A DNA stretch of 64,000 nucleotides from ENR-C587 sp942493235 (GTDB taxonomy: Bacteria; Bacteroidota; Ignavibacteria; Kapaibacteriales; UBA2268), in the NCBI GenBank assembly GCA_942493235.1, contig OW818676.1:1488001-1552000 (forward strand). Reading direction: 5' to 3'. The notes below the pieces were generated by a model that saw nothing but the letters and a program-made list of their open reading frames with translations, searched no databases and was not told the DNA's origin. Shown one piece after another: positions 62,474 to 64,000 of this stretch (positions are counted from its first letter, which is position 1; every line of letters starts with the position of its first letter). The position numbers were made by a program, and so were the translations under genes.

Positions 62474-64000
62474 TTACAAAATTACTTTTTTAAAATATGT
62501 TTTGCCGTTTGATTCTAATAAAATAAAATATACACCACTGCATAAATGGTTCAAATCAAATTCGCTTTGACAAATATTTTTCTCGGAGTCAACTATATTT
62601 CCTTTAATATCATAAATTGTCAATTTGGAATTATCTATTGAAATATTTTCGGTATTAATTAGTAGTTTGTTAGAATTGAGAGTAAATATTTTGTCAACAT
62701 CATCATTAACACCGGCTTTACGATTAGTAAATTTGATATTTAAGAATATATAATTTGTATCTTGCAGATTAATATTATTTATCGTGCAGGTCTGATAGCC
62801 CTCTGCTATTATATCTATATTATATATTCCTCTGCTCAGATAGCGAGCAAAAAATCCTGTATTCAAGTTAGTAATTACGTCTGTTTCGGGGATTTCTTTC
62901 AGTCTGATTAACGCATCAATCGGCTGGTTATTTTCATCAATAACAACCCCATGAATGCCTTTTAGCCCCATTTCTGCATATAGTAGTAATGATTCTTTAT
63001 TTTTGTCCCATTGATTCAAAAGTTCGGTTGGGCTAATTATCCCGTTATCAGTAAGCTCTATAGTAATTTCTCTACCTTTTTGGAAAGCATACATCCAGTC
63101 TTGCCTTCCACCATAAACAGGATACCAAGCAGTACCGTTAGTAATTCCGTTTTCAAAATCCGAAGAATTCTTAAAATCCGGATTAGCATTGGCATACGCT
63201 TTTGAAAGCTCGACAAACCAAGTGCTGTCCGGGCAATTATGTGTTGTATCAGTTGTTGATCCATCTTCCTGACCGTCCCAAGGATAATTGCAGACTACTG
63301 TACCTGTGTGGAAATTTGCAGATAAGTTGAAATTATGCTTTTGGACGAACTCCATTATTGCTGCAGTTTCAGATTCTCTACCGCTTGTAGTATTGTAATT
63401 ATCGGTATATTGGTCAGGGAAATTTCTATTTAAATCTTTTCCGTTTGCATTTGTGCGTTTTGAGTAGATAACCGTAGTATCGGTAATGGGATATGTCCCG
63501 TCGGGATTATTCAGGGGCATTAGCCATATATCAAGGTTATCAATCAGATTGCTAACTCTACTGCCTTCGAGGGAATTAGTATTATAATTACTTGCGAAAT
63601 AATTGGCTAATCGCATCAGAAGAACATATCCGGTAAGTTCGTTCCCGTGAATTGAAGAACTATACATAAACTCAGGCTTCGGTTTAGCCTGTCCTATGAA
63701 ATGAATAAATATTAGAGGTTTGTTTTTAGTACTATATCCGACAGTGTCGAGCTCAATCAAAGTCGGAAATTTAATTTTTAAATCATTTAAAAAATCCAAA
63801 TAAGTTGTAAAAGACGGATACGAATCCCAGCTCAAGGATAGTTCTTGAATAGTATTAGCTGTTTTTAAACCTTCAGGAATAATATTAAAATGCTCTTTGT
63901 AAGATTCGAAATACTTTTCGATTTTTAAAAAATCATCATTTTGAGTATAAATTAAATAAGCTCCGTCGGGATAAGTGCATTCGATAGAGCAGTACTCTGC
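62474..64000 (-). CDS. M14 zinc carboxypeptidase with T9SS sorting domain (5' end outside window)
   Basis: The frame is open to the window edge, so the signal peptide and probably a propeptide are missing (visible upstream text: YLIYTQNDDFLKIEKYFESY). The M14 catalytic domain follows: IHGNELTGYVLLMRL gives the first zinc His and the Glu, GKDLNRNFPD the substrate-binding Arg, ANFHTGTVVCNYPWD the second zinc His, and REITIELTDN the catalytic Glu. A carboxypeptidase-regulatory-like beta-sandwich (GIHGVVIDENNQPIDALIRLKE) comes next. The last about 80 residues (KLTIYDIKGNIVDSEKN, LCSGVYFILLESNGKTYFKK) are a T9SS sorting domain. Expected to be an exported exopeptidase. Confidence 0.9.
   Translation of the reverse strand, partial: AEYCSIECTYPDGAYLIYTQNDDFLKIEKYFESYKEHFNIIPEGLKTANTIQELSLSWDSYPSFTTYLDFLNDLKIKFPTLIELDTVGYSTKNKPLIFIHFIGQAKPKPEFMYSSSIHGNELTGYVLLMRLANYFASNYNTNSLEGSRVSNLIDNLDIWLMPLNNPDGTYPITDTTVIYSKRTNANGKDLNRNFPDQYTDNYNTTSGRESETAAIMEFVQKHNFNLSANFHTGTVVCNYPWDGQEDGSTTDTTHNCPDSTWFVELSKAYANANPDFKNSSDFENGITNGTAWYPVYGGRQDWMYAFQKGREITIELTDNGIISPTELLNQWDKNKESLLLYAEMGLKGIHGVVIDENNQPIDALIRLKEIPETDVITNLNTGFFARYLSRGIYNIDIIAEGYQTCTINNINLQDTNYIFLNIKFTNRKAGVNDDVDKIFTLNSNKLLINTENISIDNSKLTIYDIKGNIVDSEKNICQSEFDLNHLCSGVYFILLESNGKTYFKKVIL

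Noticed and set aside
1..64000. tRNA, rRNA or riboswitch genes
   Set aside because: I looked in the intergenic regions and saw no cloverleaf, rRNA segment or recognisable riboswitch; the hairpins there belong to repeats or terminators. A covariance-model scan was not possible.

Overview
The window is AT-rich, Gram-negative bacterial DNA, most likely from the Bacteroidota/Chlorobiota/Ignavibacteriota-Kapabacteria (FCB) group. The evidence is at least three, probably four, secreted proteins ending in a type IX secretion (T9SS, Por) sorting domain, outer-membrane barrel and giant-adhesin genes of the kind seen in that group, and several weak matches to the Bacteroidota -7 promoter element. Unlike most Bacteroidota, it keeps clear Shine-Dalgarno sites, flagellins and a sigma-54-type promoter, which points to the Kapabacteria/Ignavibacteria side. 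The taxon is an inference and no rRNA gene is present.

Layout. 1-5.3 kb: the end of a secreted FN3/dockerin-like protein, a repeat island, then gatE-gatD, the archaeal-type Glu-tRNA(Gln) amidotransferase, which is very unusual for a bacterium. 5.7-11 kb: manC (GDP-mannose), a T9SS subtilisin and a phosphofructokinase with odd active-site residues. 11.5-20.4 kb: a chemoreceptor cluster with one complete receptor, two membrane sensor halves that both stop at the same point early in a PAS domain, and one soluble signalling half that begins with what looks like the rest of that PAS domain. 20.4-24.6 kb: hpt, an EamA permease gene broken by an IS630-type element, and gpmI. 25.2-33.8 kb: a phosphohexomutase, a CPBP protease with a HicB-like partner gene, a heparinase II/III-family protein, and an operon of FemAB/GNAT-like transferase, GT4 glycosyltransferase and EamA permease, all consistent with polysaccharide metabolism. 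34.3-40.2 kb: a secreted propeller-like protein, a phage-like regulatory block (Mor-like, XRE, S24 peptidase) and two tandem flagellins behind a sigma-54-type promoter. 40.4-45.5 kb: polA and an alginate-export-type porin. 45.9-58.5 kb: one 4174-residue secreted T9SS protein of tandem Ig-like and FN3 modules. 58.8-64 kb: an ECF sigma/anti-sigma/Spy-like operon, queA and the 3' part of a T9SS M14 carboxypeptidase gene.

Genes that plausibly work together: manC and the phosphohexomutase (sugar nucleotides) with the GT4/FemAB-like operon, the heparinase-family protein and the alginate-export barrel (exopolysaccharide); the chemoreceptors with the flagellins (motility); pfkA and gpmI (glycolysis); and the T9SS cargo proteins (surface proteases and adhesins).

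The most striking non-coding feature is a family of repeat islands that fill most of the long gaps (about 1.0-1.6, 11.06-11.3, 24.57-25.1, 30.3-30.8, 43.2-43.9, 58.5-58.7 and 62.1-62.2 kb). They are built from the same few modules, usually in the same order: an AAAGTT-rich tract, a G-rich tract, a CTCTGCGTA palindrome and an approximately 36-bp hairpin seen 18 times. MITE-like inverted-repeat elements are interspersed, one nested inside another. No CRISPR array, tRNA or rRNA was seen.
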